NCBI RefSeq assembly: GCF_023703375.1
Contig: NZ_JAMQGO010000001.1
Coordinates: 248,001-312,000 of the forward strand
Direction: 5' to 3'
Source: Lutimaribacter degradans
Lineage (GTDB): Bacteria > Pseudomonadota > Alphaproteobacteria > Rhodobacterales > Rhodobacteraceae
DNA length: 64,000 nt
Positions within the stretch are counted from its first letter, which is position 1; every line of letters begins with the position of its first letter. The notes beneath the pieces are model-generated. The model was not told the origin of the DNA, made no database searches, and was given only the letters and a program-made list of their open reading frames with translations. A program made the position numbers and the translations under genes. This document shows, one piece after another, positions 7,961-16,563 of the stretch.

Positions 7961-9703
7961 TCAGGTGGCCGGCGCGGCATCTTCCAGGCGGAGTTGCGCG
8001 GTGCGGCGGCCGCCCCATTCATTGATCTCGACACGACCGGCCAGGTGAAAGCGTGCGCCGCCATGCCCTTCGAGCGCCGGGCCCAGCGGGCCGTCGAAGG
8101 CGCCGAAACAGATCGCATCCATCACCGGCCCGGTGCTGTCACCGAAGCTGAGCTTCAAATGCCCCGTACCTACCCGTTTCGCAAAGCGAATGGCCATGTC
8201 CGGAAAGGCATGCCGGGGGGCGGGGGCACCGGCGCCAAAGGGGCCTGCCGCCTCAAGCTGGTCGATCAGTTCGGGCGTGGCGGCGCCGGGCATCAGTACG
8301 CCGTCCAGGCGCAGGTCGGTCGGGCCCAGCTCGCCGGCCCCCTGTTTGGCCAGCAATTCCGCCAGCCGTGCCATTGCCGGTTCCAGCTGCCCGCGTGCCA
8401 CGGTCAGCCCGGCGGCCATCTTGTGCCCGCCGCCCTTGATCAGCAGCCCTTCGGCGGCAAGCCGTTGGATCGACGCGCCCAGATCGACGCCCGAGACAGA
8501 CCGGCCCGAGCCCTTGCCCTCGTCCCCGTCGAAACCGATCACGATGGCGGGGCGGTTGGTGGTTTCCTTCAGGCGGCTGGCCACGATGCCCACGACACCC
8601 GGGTGCCAGCCTTCGCCAGCGGCCCAGACCAGCGGTGCATCCAGCCCCCTCGCCTCGGCCTGGGCCAAGGCGGCGTCGCGCACCTGGGCCTCGATCTCGC
8701 GGCGTTCGGTGTTCAACTGGTCCAGCCGTTCGGCCATGGCCAATGCCTCGTGCGGGTCGGCACAGGCCAGCAAGCGCGCGCCAAGATCGGCGGCACCGAT
8801 ACGCCCGCCCGCGTTCACCCGCGGGCCCAGCAGAAAGCCCAGGTGATGGGCGCGCGGCGCGCTGTCCATCCGCGCCACGTCGGCCAGCGCCACCAAGCCC
8901 GGTCGTTCGCGCCGCGCCATCACGCGCAAGCCTTGCCGTACCAGCGCGCGGTTGACGCCCAGCAGCGGCGCCACGTCGGCGACCGTGGCCAGCGCGACCA
9001 GGTCCAGCAGGCCCATCAGGTCAGGGCCCTGCGCACCGTCAGAGCGCATCTGGCGGTTCGCCTCGACCAGCATCAGGAACACCACGGACGCGGCGCAGAG
9101 ATGGGCAAGATCGCCGGTTTCGTCCTGCCGGTTGGGGTTCACCACGGCCAGCGCCTCGGGCAGGGTCTCGCCGCCCAGGTGGTGATCGAGGATCACGACA
9201 TCCGCGCCTTGCGCGGCAGCGATCGCATCATGGCTGAGCGTGCCGCAATCGACGCAGACGATCAGGTCGTGATTGGCAGCAAGAGCGGCCATGGCCGGCT
9301 CGTTCGGGCCATATCCCTCGTCGATACGGTCGGGCACGTAAAGCGTGGCCTGCTGTCCCAGGGCCCTCAGCCACCAGATCAGCAGCGCGGCCGAGCTGCC
9401 GCCATCCACGTCGTAATCGGCGAAAATGGCGATGCGCTGCCGCCCCTTGACGGCGGTCAGAAAGCGCGCGGCGGCCGTTTCCATGTCGCGCAGTCTGCGC
9501 GGATCGGGCAACAAATCGCGCAGTTGCGGTTCGAGAAATGCCCTTGCCTCATCGGGCGCGACGCCGCGCCGGGCCAGCGTCAGGCATAGCGGGCGGGGCA
9601 GGCCGGTTTGCTGTGCCATCGCCTCGGCCTGTCGTTCGATCTCGTCGCCGGGGCCCACCCAACGGCGCCCGGTCAGAGAGGTATCGACGCCCAGGAACCC
9701 CAT
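7961..9703 (-). CDS. recJ: Single-stranded-DNA-specific exonuclease RecJ
   Basis: A 580-aa RecJ, the 5'-3' single-strand exonuclease of recombination and mismatch repair. DHH-superfamily catalytic motifs are present: DYDVDG at residues 96-101, VDCGT near 151-155 and LDHH at 172-175, followed by the DHHA1 domain with a GGHKMAAGLT motif and a C-terminal OB-fold. The length is normal for the family. It starts 7 bp after the glpX stop on the same strand, so it is translated as part of the hom-glpX-recJ run, a common arrangement in this family of bacteria. Confidence 0.96.
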   Translation of the reverse strand: MGFLGVDTSLTGRRWVGPGDEIERQAEAMAQQTGLPRPLCLTLARRGVAPDEARAFLEPQLRDLLPDPRRLRDMETAAARFLTAVKGRQRIAIFADYDVDGGSSAALLIWWLRALGQQATLYVPDRIDEGYGPNEPAMAALAANHDLIVCVDCGTLSHDAIAAAQGADVVILDHHLGGETLPEALAVVNPNRQDETGDLAHLCAASVVFLMLVEANRQMRSDGAQGPDLMGLLDLVALATVADVAPLLGVNRALVRQGLRVMARRERPGLVALADVARMDSAPRAHHLGFLLGPRVNAGGRIGAADLGARLLACADPHEALAMAERLDQLNTERREIEAQVRDAALAQAEARGLDAPLVWAAGEGWHPGVVGIVASRLKETTNRPAIVIGFDGDEGKGSGRSVSGVDLGASIQRLAAEGLLIKGGGHKMAAGLTVARGQLEPAMARLAELLAKQGAGELGPTDLRLDGVLMPGAATPELIDQLEAAGPFGAGAPAPRHAFPDMAIRFAKRVGTGHLKLSFGDSTGPVMDAICFGAFDGPLGPALEGHGGARFHLAGRVEINEWGGRRTAQLRLEDAAPAT

Positions 9704-9710
9704 CGTCGGC

Positions 9711-10676
9711 CTATTCGACCGGCGTGCGATAGGTCATGCGCCGGACCGAGCCGGTGCGCGACCGCATCAGGATGGTTTCGGTCTCCACGCAGCCGGGGCT
9801 GCGCTTGATACCCTTCACGATCGAGCCATCTGTAACGCCGGTCGCGGCAAAGATCACATCGCCCGTCACCAGCTCGTCGCGGGCATAAATCCGGTTCAGG
9901 TCGGTGATGCCGGCCTTTGCCGCGCGGGCTTTTTCGTCGTCGTTGCGAAACACCAACCGGCCGTAGAACTGCCCGCCCATGCATTTCAGGGCCGCGGCTG
10001 CCAGCACGCCCTCGGGGGCGCCGCCGGTGCCCATGTAGATGTCGATGCCGGTCTTGTCTGCCTCGGCGCAATGGATGACGCCTGCCACATCGCCGTCGGT
10101 GATCAGCTTGATCGCGGCGCCGGTGCCGCGCACTTCGGCGATCATGTCCTGATGGCGGGGGCGTTCCAAGATGCACACGGTGATGCCGCCGGGTTTGCAG
10201 CCCTTCGCCTTTGCCACCGCCTCGACCCGTTCTTTCGGGCTCATGTCGAGCGACACGACACCATCGGCATAGCCCGGCCCGATGGCCAGCTTGTCCATGT
10301 AGGTGTCGGGCGCGTGCAGCAGGGTGCCGCGCGGCGCCATCGCGATGACTGTCAGCGCGTTGGGCATGGCCTTGGCGGTCAGCGTCGTGCCTTCCAGCGG
10401 GTCCAGCGCGATATCGACCGAGGGGCCGGTGCCGCTGCCCACCTCTTCGCCGATGTAAAGCATCGGTGCCTCGTCCCGTTCACCTTCGCCGATGACCACG
10501 ACGCCCTGGATGTCGAGCAGGTTCAACTGGTCGCGCATGGCGTTCACGGCGGCCTGGTCGGCGGCTTTCTCGTCACCGCGGCCCACCAACGCGGCGCTGG
10601 CGATGGCGGCCTGTTCGGCGACGCGGGCCAGCCCCAGCGAAAGCATGCGGTCGTGGAATTCGGCGTTATCGGTCAT
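9711..10676 (-). CDS. glpX: Fructose-1,6-bisphosphatase class II
   Basis: A 321-aa GlpX-type phosphatase that removes the 1-phosphate of fructose 1,6-bisphosphate in gluconeogenesis. Family motifs are the metal/substrate loops IGEGERDEAP (~62-71) and LDPLEGTT (91-98), then YMGTGGAPEGVLAAAALK and the C-terminal ATGVTDGS. A strong AGGAG lies 6 bp before the ATG. It sits between hom (24 bp upstream) and recJ (7 bp downstream). Normal length, nothing missing. Confidence 0.96.
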   Translation of the reverse strand: MTDNAEFHDRMLSLGLARVAEQAAIASAALVGRGDEKAADQAAVNAMRDQLNLLDIQGVVVIGEGERDEAPMLYIGEEVGSGTGPSVDIALDPLEGTTLTAKAMPNALTVIAMAPRGTLLHAPDTYMDKLAIGPGYADGVVSLDMSPKERVEAVAKAKGCKPGGITVCILERPRHQDMIAEVRGTGAAIKLITDGDVAGVIHCAEADKTGIDIYMGTGGAPEGVLAAAALKCMGGQFYGRLVFRNDDEKARAAKAGITDLNRIYARDELVTGDVIFAATGVTDGSIVKGIKRSPGCVETETILMRSRTGSVRRMTYRTPVE

Positions 10677-10700
10677 TCGACATCTCCTAGATGCGACTGT

Positions 10701-11987
10701 TCAGACGCTTTCAATCCGCAGTGCCACCGGGGCAGCCGTCACGACGCCGGTGCCTTCCATCGCTTCCAGCGCCTGGTTCAAAGCGGCGCGGGTTGTCTTG
10801 TGGGTGACGATCAGAACCGGGGCCTCGTCATCGGCGTGGCCATATTGCCGCATCCGGTTGATCGAGATGCCGGCCTCGCCCAATACCGTGGCGATCTTGG
10901 CCAGGGCCCCGGGTTTGTCATGCAACGCCATGCGCAGATAATAGGGCGCGGGCGTTGCCGATTGCGTGCGCGGCGCGGTGGCAAGCGTTTCGGCAGGTTG
11001 GCCAAAGACGGGCAGGCGCAACCCGCGCGCGATGTCGCAGACATCGCCCATCACCGCGCTGGCGGTGGGCCCTTCGCCCGCGCCGGCGCCCCGCAGCACG
11101 ATCTGACCCACGTCCGAGCCCTCGATCACTACCATGTTCGTACCGCCTTCAAGCTGTCCAATGGGCGACAGCGCGGGCACCAGGCAGGGGGCCATACGCT
11201 GTTCCAGCCCGCGCCCGGTCATCTGGGCGACGCCCAGCAGCTTGATGCGATAGCCCATATCGGCCGCGTGGCGAATATCCTCGATCTTGACGCGGCCGAT
11301 GCCCTCGATCTCGACCCCGTCGAAATCGACGCGCGTGCCGAAGGCAAGCGCCGACAGGATCGCCAGCTTGTGCGCAGCGTCGATGCCGCCCACGTCCAGC
11401 TCGGGATCGGCTTCGAGGAAGCCAAGCGCGTTCGCTTCGTCGAACACCTCTTCATAGGTAAGACCGGCGCTCTCCATCCGCGTCAGGATGTAGTTGCAGC
11501 TGCCGTTCATGACGCCCATGACGCGGGTGATCTCGTTTCCGGCCAGGCCCTCGCCCAGCGACTTGACCACGGGGATGCCTCCGGCCACCGCCGCCTCGTA
11601 GCGCAGCGCGCAGCCCGTCTGTTCGGCCAGTCCCGCCAGCAACTGGCCATGCGTGGCCAGCATGGCCTTGTTGGCCGTGACCACGTGCTTGCCCGCTGCC
11701 AGGGCCGCCTCGGTCGCGGCCTTCGCCGGGCCGTCGCTGCCGCCCATAAGCTCCACGAACACGTCCACGTCGTCGCGCGTGGCAAGTGCGACAGGGTCAT
11801 CTTCCCACGCGTAGGCGCTGATGTTCACGCCGCGATCCTTGTCGCGTGAGCGGGCCGAGACCGCGCTTATCGTGATTTCGCGGCCGCAGCGATGCTGCAG
11901 CAGCGATGCCTGTTTCCGAACGATCTTTATGACGCCGGCGCCGACGGTGCCCAGACCGGCAATGCCAAGACGCAAGGGGGTGCTCAT
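10701..11987 (-). CDS. hom: Homoserine dehydrogenase
   Basis: A 428-aa NAD(P)-dependent enzyme that reduces aspartate semialdehyde to homoserine on the way to threonine and methionine. The N-terminal Rossmann motif is GIAGLGTVGAGV, the central catalytic domain includes GVMNGSCNYILTRME and the EADPELDVGGIDAAHK segment with the catalytic Lys, and a C-terminal ACT domain (~350-425, HDKPGALAKIATVLGEAGIS) suggests threonine feedback. GGAGG is 6 bp before the ATG. It is the first gene of the hom-glpX-recJ run. Confidence 0.96.
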   Translation of the reverse strand: MSTPLRLGIAGLGTVGAGVIKIVRKQASLLQHRCGREITISAVSARSRDKDRGVNISAYAWEDDPVALATRDDVDVFVELMGGSDGPAKAATEAALAAGKHVVTANKAMLATHGQLLAGLAEQTGCALRYEAAVAGGIPVVKSLGEGLAGNEITRVMGVMNGSCNYILTRMESAGLTYEEVFDEANALGFLEADPELDVGGIDAAHKLAILSALAFGTRVDFDGVEIEGIGRVKIEDIRHAADMGYRIKLLGVAQMTGRGLEQRMAPCLVPALSPIGQLEGGTNMVVIEGSDVGQIVLRGAGAGEGPTASAVMGDVCDIARGLRLPVFGQPAETLATAPRTQSATPAPYYLRMALHDKPGALAKIATVLGEAGISINRMRQYGHADDEAPVLIVTHKTTRAALNQALEAMEGTGVVTAAPVALRIESV

Positions 11988-12098
11988 CGGGGCCTCCGTC
12001 CGTTCCTTGTTTTCATGGTCTGGAGGGATGTATCCAGATTGGCAGGGTCATGCAACGCGGGTTTCGGAATTTTGCGCGCGCCTGGCTCGGTGGCGCGG

Positions 12099-12422
12099 TC
12101 AGCGCGCCACACCCCGGTTCATGCGATCGCGCGTGTCGCTGTCGATAGTCGTGCGCTGCAACTGCGCGGCCCTTGCGCGCAGCGCGGCCACGCGGGCGCG
12201 CAGCGCCGGTGCGTCCTCGTCGGTCACGCGTGATTGGCCCGACTGTGCCAGCAACGGCTCGACCGGCACCAGCGCGGGGTAGGGCGCGTAAGGGTCCAGA
12301 TCCTCGGCGCGATAGTCCAGTTCGGGAAACTGTGTGCAACCGGCCAGTCCAGCCAGCACAAGGGGCAGGGCGCGCAGGAAAAGGGGCAAGGCGGTCTCCG
12401 CTGTCGTGGTTGCTCCAGTCAT
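12099..12422 (-). CDS. Small lipoprotein of unknown function
   Basis: A 107-aa product starting MTGATTT, with a hydrophobic segment ending in the lipobox LAGC (Cys at residue 29). It should therefore be lipid-anchored. The mature part is acidic near the start and then forms an Ala/Arg-rich helix (about residues 60-90) that could be coiled coil. No known domain. An alternative start 24 bp upstream adds eight residues; the shorter form gives a more normal signal peptide. It is divergent from the TetR gene, with the operator between them. Confidence 0.6.
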   Translation of the reverse strand: MTGATTTAETALPLFLRALPLVLAGLAGCTQFPELDYRAEDLDPYAPYPALVPVEPLLAQSGQSRVTDEDAPALRARVAALRARAAQLQRTTIDSDTRDRMNRGVAR

Positions 12423-12460
12423 GCCCCGATAGCGCGCGCAAGGCAAGCTGGGGCTTTTAT

Positions 12461-12476
12461 CTGAACAGGTGTTCAG
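12461..12476. promoter_or_regulatory. Palindromic operator upstream of tetR
   Basis: CTGAACA-GG-TGTTCAG has perfect 7-bp arms around a 2-bp centre. It ends 13 bp before the ATG of the TetR gene and lies 39 bp upstream of the divergent lipoprotein start. Position and symmetry fit a TetR dimer autoregulating itself, possibly also the lipoprotein. Confidence 0.65.
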
Positions 12477-12489
12477 TTAACCTGTGCGC

Positions 12490-13077
12490 ATGGCGCGCAC
12501 CGCAGGCTCCCACTCGCAAACCACTGGTCCCCGCGTCCATGACGCGGCGCTAAAGCTGTTCGCGCGCCACGGCTTTGCCGCTGTTTCTATGCGGCAGATC
12601 GCGGCAGAGGTGGGCGTTCAAGCGGGTGCACTTTACAACTACACACCGGACAAACAGACATTGTTGCTGGACCTGATGCGCGGACACATGGACGCGCTCT
12701 TGGCCGAGCGTGCGCAGCGCGGCAAACATGGCGGGCCTTTGGAACGCCTTGAGGAATTCACGCGGTTCCACATCCGGTTCCACCTTGAGCGGCCCGACGC
12801 GGTGTTCGTGTCCTACATGGAGTTGCGCAACCTGAGCCCCGAGAATTTCGAAACCATCGAAGCGCTGCGCCGCCGCTACGAGGACGAGTTGGAGGGCATC
12901 CTGCGCGATGGCGTGGCGGCGGGGCTGTTTGCCGTCGCCGACAGCAAGATCGCGACGCTTGCGGTGATCGCCATGCTGACAGGTGTTACCACTTGGTATC
13001 GCCCTGCCGGCCGGCTGAGCGTCAACGAGGTCGAAACCATCTATTGGGACATGGTGCGCAAGGCCGTGGCGGCCTGA
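12490..13077 (+). CDS. TetR-family transcriptional regulator
   Basis: A 195-aa regulator. The N-terminal TetR helix-turn-helix is clear at about residues 12-60 (AALKLFARHGFAAVSMRQIA and GVQAGALYNYTPDKQTLL). The C-terminal effector domain is helical, with an FHLERPDAVFVSYMELRNL stretch common in TetR proteins that act on acyl-CoA or small hydrophobic ligands, though the ligand cannot be told. A GTG two codons upstream (12484) is an alternative start. The start codon lies close behind the palindrome at 12461-12476, so the transcript may have almost no leader. Confidence 0.9.
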   Translation: MARTAGSHSQTTGPRVHDAALKLFARHGFAAVSMRQIAAEVGVQAGALYNYTPDKQTLLLDLMRGHMDALLAERAQRGKHGGPLERLEEFTRFHIRFHLERPDAVFVSYMELRNLSPENFETIEALRRRYEDELEGILRDGVAAGLFAVADSKIATLAVIAMLTGVTTWYRPAGRLSVNEVETIYWDMVRKAVAA

Positions 13078-13215
13078 CAGGCGCAGCCCTTTATCGATTG
13101 CACATGCGCAATTACCCGTGCCAAGCGGGCCGCTTGGGCCCGGCGGGCAGCCGCGGGGCGTTGACCGCGGCCGAAAGGCGGGGCACATCGGGTTTGAATG
13201 AAAAGGAGCGGCCAG

Positions 13216-13689
13216 ATGTCGGAAACTGTTGTGGCACAAGTGGCCTGTTCGATGGGGCGGCGACTGTCGAGCGTGGTGATCGTTGCCGGGCTTGGGGTGA
13301 CGCTGCTTTGGCTGGCCGTGGCCGAGGCGCCCGGCGGCGTCTTTTGGCGGGCGATACTGGCCTTGATGGGCGTGGCGGCGTTGCTATTCGCCGGGCGCGT
13401 CTATCGCGCCACCGATGCCGTGTTACTGCTGACGCCCGAGGATTTGCGCGATGACCGCGGCCGGGTGCTGGCGCGGGTTGATGAAATGGCGGGGGTAGAG
13501 CGGGGCATGTTCGCCTTCAAGCCATCGAATGGTTTCGTGCTGCGCCTGAAATCATCGGCCGCGCCGGCCTGGCAACCCGGTCTTTGGTGGCGCTGGGGCA
13601 ACCGGCTGGCGGTCGGGGGTGTGCCCTCGGGGCACATGGCGCGGGCCATGGCCGACGCGATCCAGATCACGCTGGATGACCGGCATTGA
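13216..13689 (+). CDS. Membrane protein of unknown function
   Basis: A 157-aa protein with two adjacent hydrophobic helices (about residues 20-40 and 43-60), followed by a soluble domain with alternating strands that ends in an amphipathic helix. The pattern of two N-terminal helices and a small beta-rich domain resembles the 142-aa protein at 55414-55842, which may be a distant relative with a PH-like fold. I chose the ATG preceded by AGGAG rather than the one 18 bp upstream. It converges with the Tad-like genes. Confidence 0.65.
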   Translation: MSETVVAQVACSMGRRLSSVVIVAGLGVTLLWLAVAEAPGGVFWRAILALMGVAALLFAGRVYRATDAVLLLTPEDLRDDRGRVLARVDEMAGVERGMFAFKPSNGFVLRLKSSAAPAWQPGLWWRWGNRLAVGGVPSGHMARAMADAIQITLDDRH

Positions 13690-13710
13690 GAGGCGCGGCG
13701 CCCGTGACCG

Positions 13711-14268
13711 TCAGATGCCGTCTTTCCAGACAAGCTGTGGCGCGAAACGCGGGCGGGTAAAGACGAAATTGTAAAGATCCTGCTCGTCGATGCCGACTTT
13801 GAAGGGCGGGGCGTACCTTGCCCAGGTCTCGACCACGATCACCCGCTCGCCATCCGGCATGTCGGGCAGTTTCTCGGCCAGGTTCTTGACATCGGTGTTG
13901 GTCAGTTCGGGGATGCCGCCGCGCGTTTTCGACCAGTCGCGCTGGTATCGCTGGTCGCTTTCGTTCCACTTGACCACGGTCACCCGCAATTTCGAGTTCG
14001 ACTGTGACCGGGTCATCAGGTCGAACAGTTGGTGCGTGGTGTCGAGGTAGTCGTCGGTGACGTAATTGGTTTCCCGCGACAGCAGATCGCCGATCGTGTA
14101 GGCCGCCTTGATGTTCAGGCCGGCCTGGCGATAGGCATCGAAAAACGCGTACATCGCCAAGAGCGCCCAGAACAGCAGCGGCAACACGATGATGCTTTCA
14201 ACGGCCACGACACCGCGCAGGTCATCGCGGAAACCGCGCAGGCCGGTTTTCATACGCTCAAGCCACAT
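13711..14268 (-). CDS. TadE-like pilus assembly protein
   Basis: A 185-aa protein with a short positive N-terminus, then VVAVESIIVLPLLFWALLAM, the conserved Glu plus hydrophobic helix of TadE-type pseudopilins (Glu at residue ~24). The rest is a soluble, probably extracellular domain. I start at the ATG five bp after the upstream TadE gene; a longer frame lies within that gene. It is the last of three Tad-like genes in one direction. Tad pseudopilins help assemble Flp pili for surface attachment. The Tad motor and prepilin peptidase are not in this window. Confidence 0.8.
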   Translation of the reverse strand: MWLERMKTGLRGFRDDLRGVVAVESIIVLPLLFWALLAMYAFFDAYRQAGLNIKAAYTIGDLLSRETNYVTDDYLDTTHQLFDLMTRSQSNSKLRVTVVKWNESDQRYQRDWSKTRGGIPELTNTDVKNLAEKLPDMPDGERVIVVETWARYAPPFKVGIDEQDLYNFVFTRPRFAPQLVWKDGI

Positions 14269-14273
14269 CGCCG

Positions 14274-14810
14274 TTACCTCGGTTCCTGGACAAAGGTGGT
14301 CGTCGCCGTGATGGCGGCATAGCCCGCATTGTCCTTGTTCAGTTCTTTCCCGATCCCGCTGAGCGGATAGTAAGGCTTGAACTTGGCACAGGCGCGAAGG
14401 ATCATCAGTTCGTTGTCGAGCCCGTTCGAGAATTGGCGGACCGGGTTCACCTCTTCGGATTGGTCGGTGCAGTCGGGCACCGCCGGCGGGGCGGTGAAAT
14501 TTCTCGGGTCGACCCGGATCATTTCCAGCCGCAGGTTGGTCTTGCAATCAGGCACCATCGCAGAGCGGGCGCAGATCAGATCCTTGATCTCGTCATGCTG
14601 CGGGGCCGTGCCGGTGCCCAGGCGGATATCGCGCACCGTCAGGTCTACCGCCCGCTCCAGGGTGGCCTGGCGCACGGCGATGATCCCCATCTCGATGCCT
14701 GCCAGCGTCAGGAAGATGAAGAGCGGAAACATGATGACGAATTCTGTCGTCACGGTCCCGTCCTCGCCGCGGCGCAAGCGGTGCAGGTATGCGTCGAGCC
14801 GGCGTATCAT
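14274..14810 (-). CDS. TadE-like pilus assembly protein
   Basis: A 178-aa protein with the TadE N-terminal motif GTVTTEFVIMFPLFIFLTLAG (a Glu after a short basic stretch, then a membrane helix, about residues 18-40). The soluble part has several Cys that may form disulphides. The start overlaps the stop of the TadG-like gene by 4 bp, so translation is coupled. It differs from the next gene but shares its layout, so the two probably work as a pair of minor pseudopilins. Confidence 0.82.
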   Translation of the reverse strand: MIRRLDAYLHRLRRGEDGTVTTEFVIMFPLFIFLTLAGIEMGIIAVRQATLERAVDLTVRDIRLGTGTAPQHDEIKDLICARSAMVPDCKTNLRLEMIRVDPRNFTAPPAVPDCTDQSEEVNPVRQFSNGLDNELMILRACAKFKPYYPLSGIGKELNKDNAGYAAITATTTFVQEPR

Positions 14811-16243
14811 TGCGTCAGCCTCAGCTGGTTGATCTGGCGTGCGATCGCTTCGAACGCCTCGCGGATTTCAATGCCTTCCACCCGGAAGAAGTGGCTGGGT
14901 GAAGAGGCGCAATCGCGCATCACGTCGGCGCCGTGGTCGTCGACTTCGAAACCGATCGACCAGATGATGATGCCATTCGTCTTGGCCGCCTCGCAGATGT
15001 GATGGGTCAGCGCATCGCCCGTCGTGGGGTTGTAATACTCGCGGTACCAGTTGTTGTAGTGATGCTTGCGCACTTCGTAGTTGAGGTACCACCAGAAATT
15101 GTAGCGGTTCCAGTGCACGTAGTGGCTATCATTGCGATAGTACCAGGGCGCGATCCGGTGGGAATAGTCGTTCTTGCCGTCCGTCATCAGGATCACGGTT
15201 TTCAGCGTCTCGTGATCGGTAAATGATTTGGGGCGGTCCGCGAAAACCGAGTCTGCCTTGCCCTTGCCGACCATGCCCTGAACGATGTTGTTCGACTCCG
15301 GGTCGAGCAGGGCGACGCCCCATTTCATGCCCAGGAAGATCGACGTGCCGGCACGGGGGCGGAACTGGTCGATCTGCGCCTTGAGGGCGCTGGCGTTGCG
15401 GCTGAAGGTGGTGACGGTTTCATAATCAAAGCGCGGGCAGATCGTGTTGGAGCGATCGTTGTTCCAGCCGTCGAAATTCCACTGGAAATGCTGGGCCTGG
15501 TCGAACTGGTGGCCCTGGTTCAGCCAGGTTTGCTGCATGTGCCCGTCGGGTACTTCCACGCAATACGAGTAATCGTGGAAATGCTTGGTATCGATCAGGC
15601 TGAACAGGTCTTCACCGATATTGACGTGTTCGGAATACGGCACCAGCGAGACCGAGACGTTGTCATTGTCGTCACCGCGCAGCACCGTGTCGATGAAGCG
15701 GCGCGCTGCCGACTGCATGTTGGCCATCTTGTTGTTGTTCGCCATCGAGCCCGAGATATCCAGCACCAACGACACTTCGACATTGGCGATCCGCTCTTCG
15801 GCGGCGCCATGCGCTGGGGCGGTCAGCGTCTTGATGCCTGCCATGTGAATGAGGGTCGTCTTCATCTCGGCCGCGGCGCTGGCTTCGACGTTGCGAAAGT
15901 TTATGCCTTCGCGCACGGTGACGTTGGTCAGGTAGTCGGCCATGTTGGATTTGGCAAAGTAATCCTCGACCACGCCGGTGGGGTTGAGAGGCTGGTCAAG
16001 ATCGGCAGCGGCCAGCACAGCGCGGTCCAGCGTCGCTTGCAGGCGTGTGCGCGTCATCTCGTGGCGCATCAGATCGACGCCGATCCCGCCGATCAGCAGG
16101 ATCATCATCAAGACCATGATTGAAAAGACCAGCATCACGCCGTCTTCTTCCTTGTGAAAACGACGGAAGAAGCGCAATGCCGCACGGTCGGGATACAATC
16201 GGCGCGCGCTGCCTGCGCCCTTTCCTTTGAACCCGTCTGCCAT
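14807..16243 (-). CDS. TadG-like protein with von Willebrand A domain
   Basis: A 478-aa protein. Residues ~25-55 carry the TadE/TadG-like N-terminus (FHKEEDGVMLVFSIMVLMMI) with a membrane helix. A VWA domain follows with a full MIDAS signature: DISGSM near 160, a Thr in the second loop and MTDGKND late in the domain. A Tyr/His/Trp-rich insert between the last VWA elements is unusual. The VWA part should lie outside the inner membrane, binding a metal and a partner protein. Start at ATG 16243 behind AGAGG; a GTG three codons upstream is possible. Four GANTC sites lie in the region just upstream. Confidence 0.85.
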   Translation of the reverse strand: MADGFKGKGAGSARRLYPDRAALRFFRRFHKEEDGVMLVFSIMVLMMILLIGGIGVDLMRHEMTRTRLQATLDRAVLAAADLDQPLNPTGVVEDYFAKSNMADYLTNVTVREGINFRNVEASAAAEMKTTLIHMAGIKTLTAPAHGAAEERIANVEVSLVLDISGSMANNNKMANMQSAARRFIDTVLRGDDNDNVSVSLVPYSEHVNIGEDLFSLIDTKHFHDYSYCVEVPDGHMQQTWLNQGHQFDQAQHFQWNFDGWNNDRSNTICPRFDYETVTTFSRNASALKAQIDQFRPRAGTSIFLGMKWGVALLDPESNNIVQGMVGKGKADSVFADRPKSFTDHETLKTVILMTDGKNDYSHRIAPWYYRNDSHYVHWNRYNFWWYLNYEVRKHHYNNWYREYYNPTTGDALTHHICEAAKTNGIIIWSIGFEVDDHGADVMRDCASSPSHFFRVEGIEIREAFEAIARQINQLRLTQ

Positions 16244-16563
16244 ATCCAGCACCTCTCTTCACCACAAATGACCGAATCAGACTCCGGGCGGAGCTACGGC
16301 GGTCGGGTTCACTTATGGCTAGGATGTTTGTCCAGAATCGGGTCTGAAATGTGGCCAAATTGAATCATTGTGGCCTGGGCCAAGGCAATATGGCGCAGGT
16401 CGGGTTTATCATCCCGTATCCTTGCACATTCAGCCGCCGCGACAGAATTCGCCCGACCCCATGGACCTGTGGCGATCAGGCGTTAAGGTGATCGAAAGCG
16501 TTGCAGGGTCAAGAGGCGCACACTACGCATCGCCCGCGCCAACAGCCAGGGAGGAGAAGTCAC
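16244..16563. other. Divergent promoter region, tadG-like / gdhA
   Basis: About 320 bp without a gene, between divergently transcribed genes. It contains the GANTC cluster and an interrupted palindrome with outer arms GGCCA (16353-16357) and TGGCC (16371-16375) around a TGAATCA centre. I see no clear -35/-10 pair. Confidence 0.5.
16274..16366. promoter_or_regulatory. Cluster of four GANTC (CcrM) sites
   Basis: GAATC occurs at 16274-16278, 16335-16339 and 16362-16366, and GACTC at 16280-16284. GANTC is the target of the cell-cycle methyltransferase CcrM in alphaproteobacteria, and clustered sites in promoters mark GcrA/CcrM-controlled genes. These sites lie 30-125 bp upstream of the TadG-like gene. 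Elsewhere in the intergenic sequence I mostly saw single sites. Confidence 0.5.

Noticed and set aside
9426-11849. A long plus-strand open frame (over 800 codons) across recJ, glpX and hom
   Set aside because: It is antisense to three well-identified genes and shows no domain.
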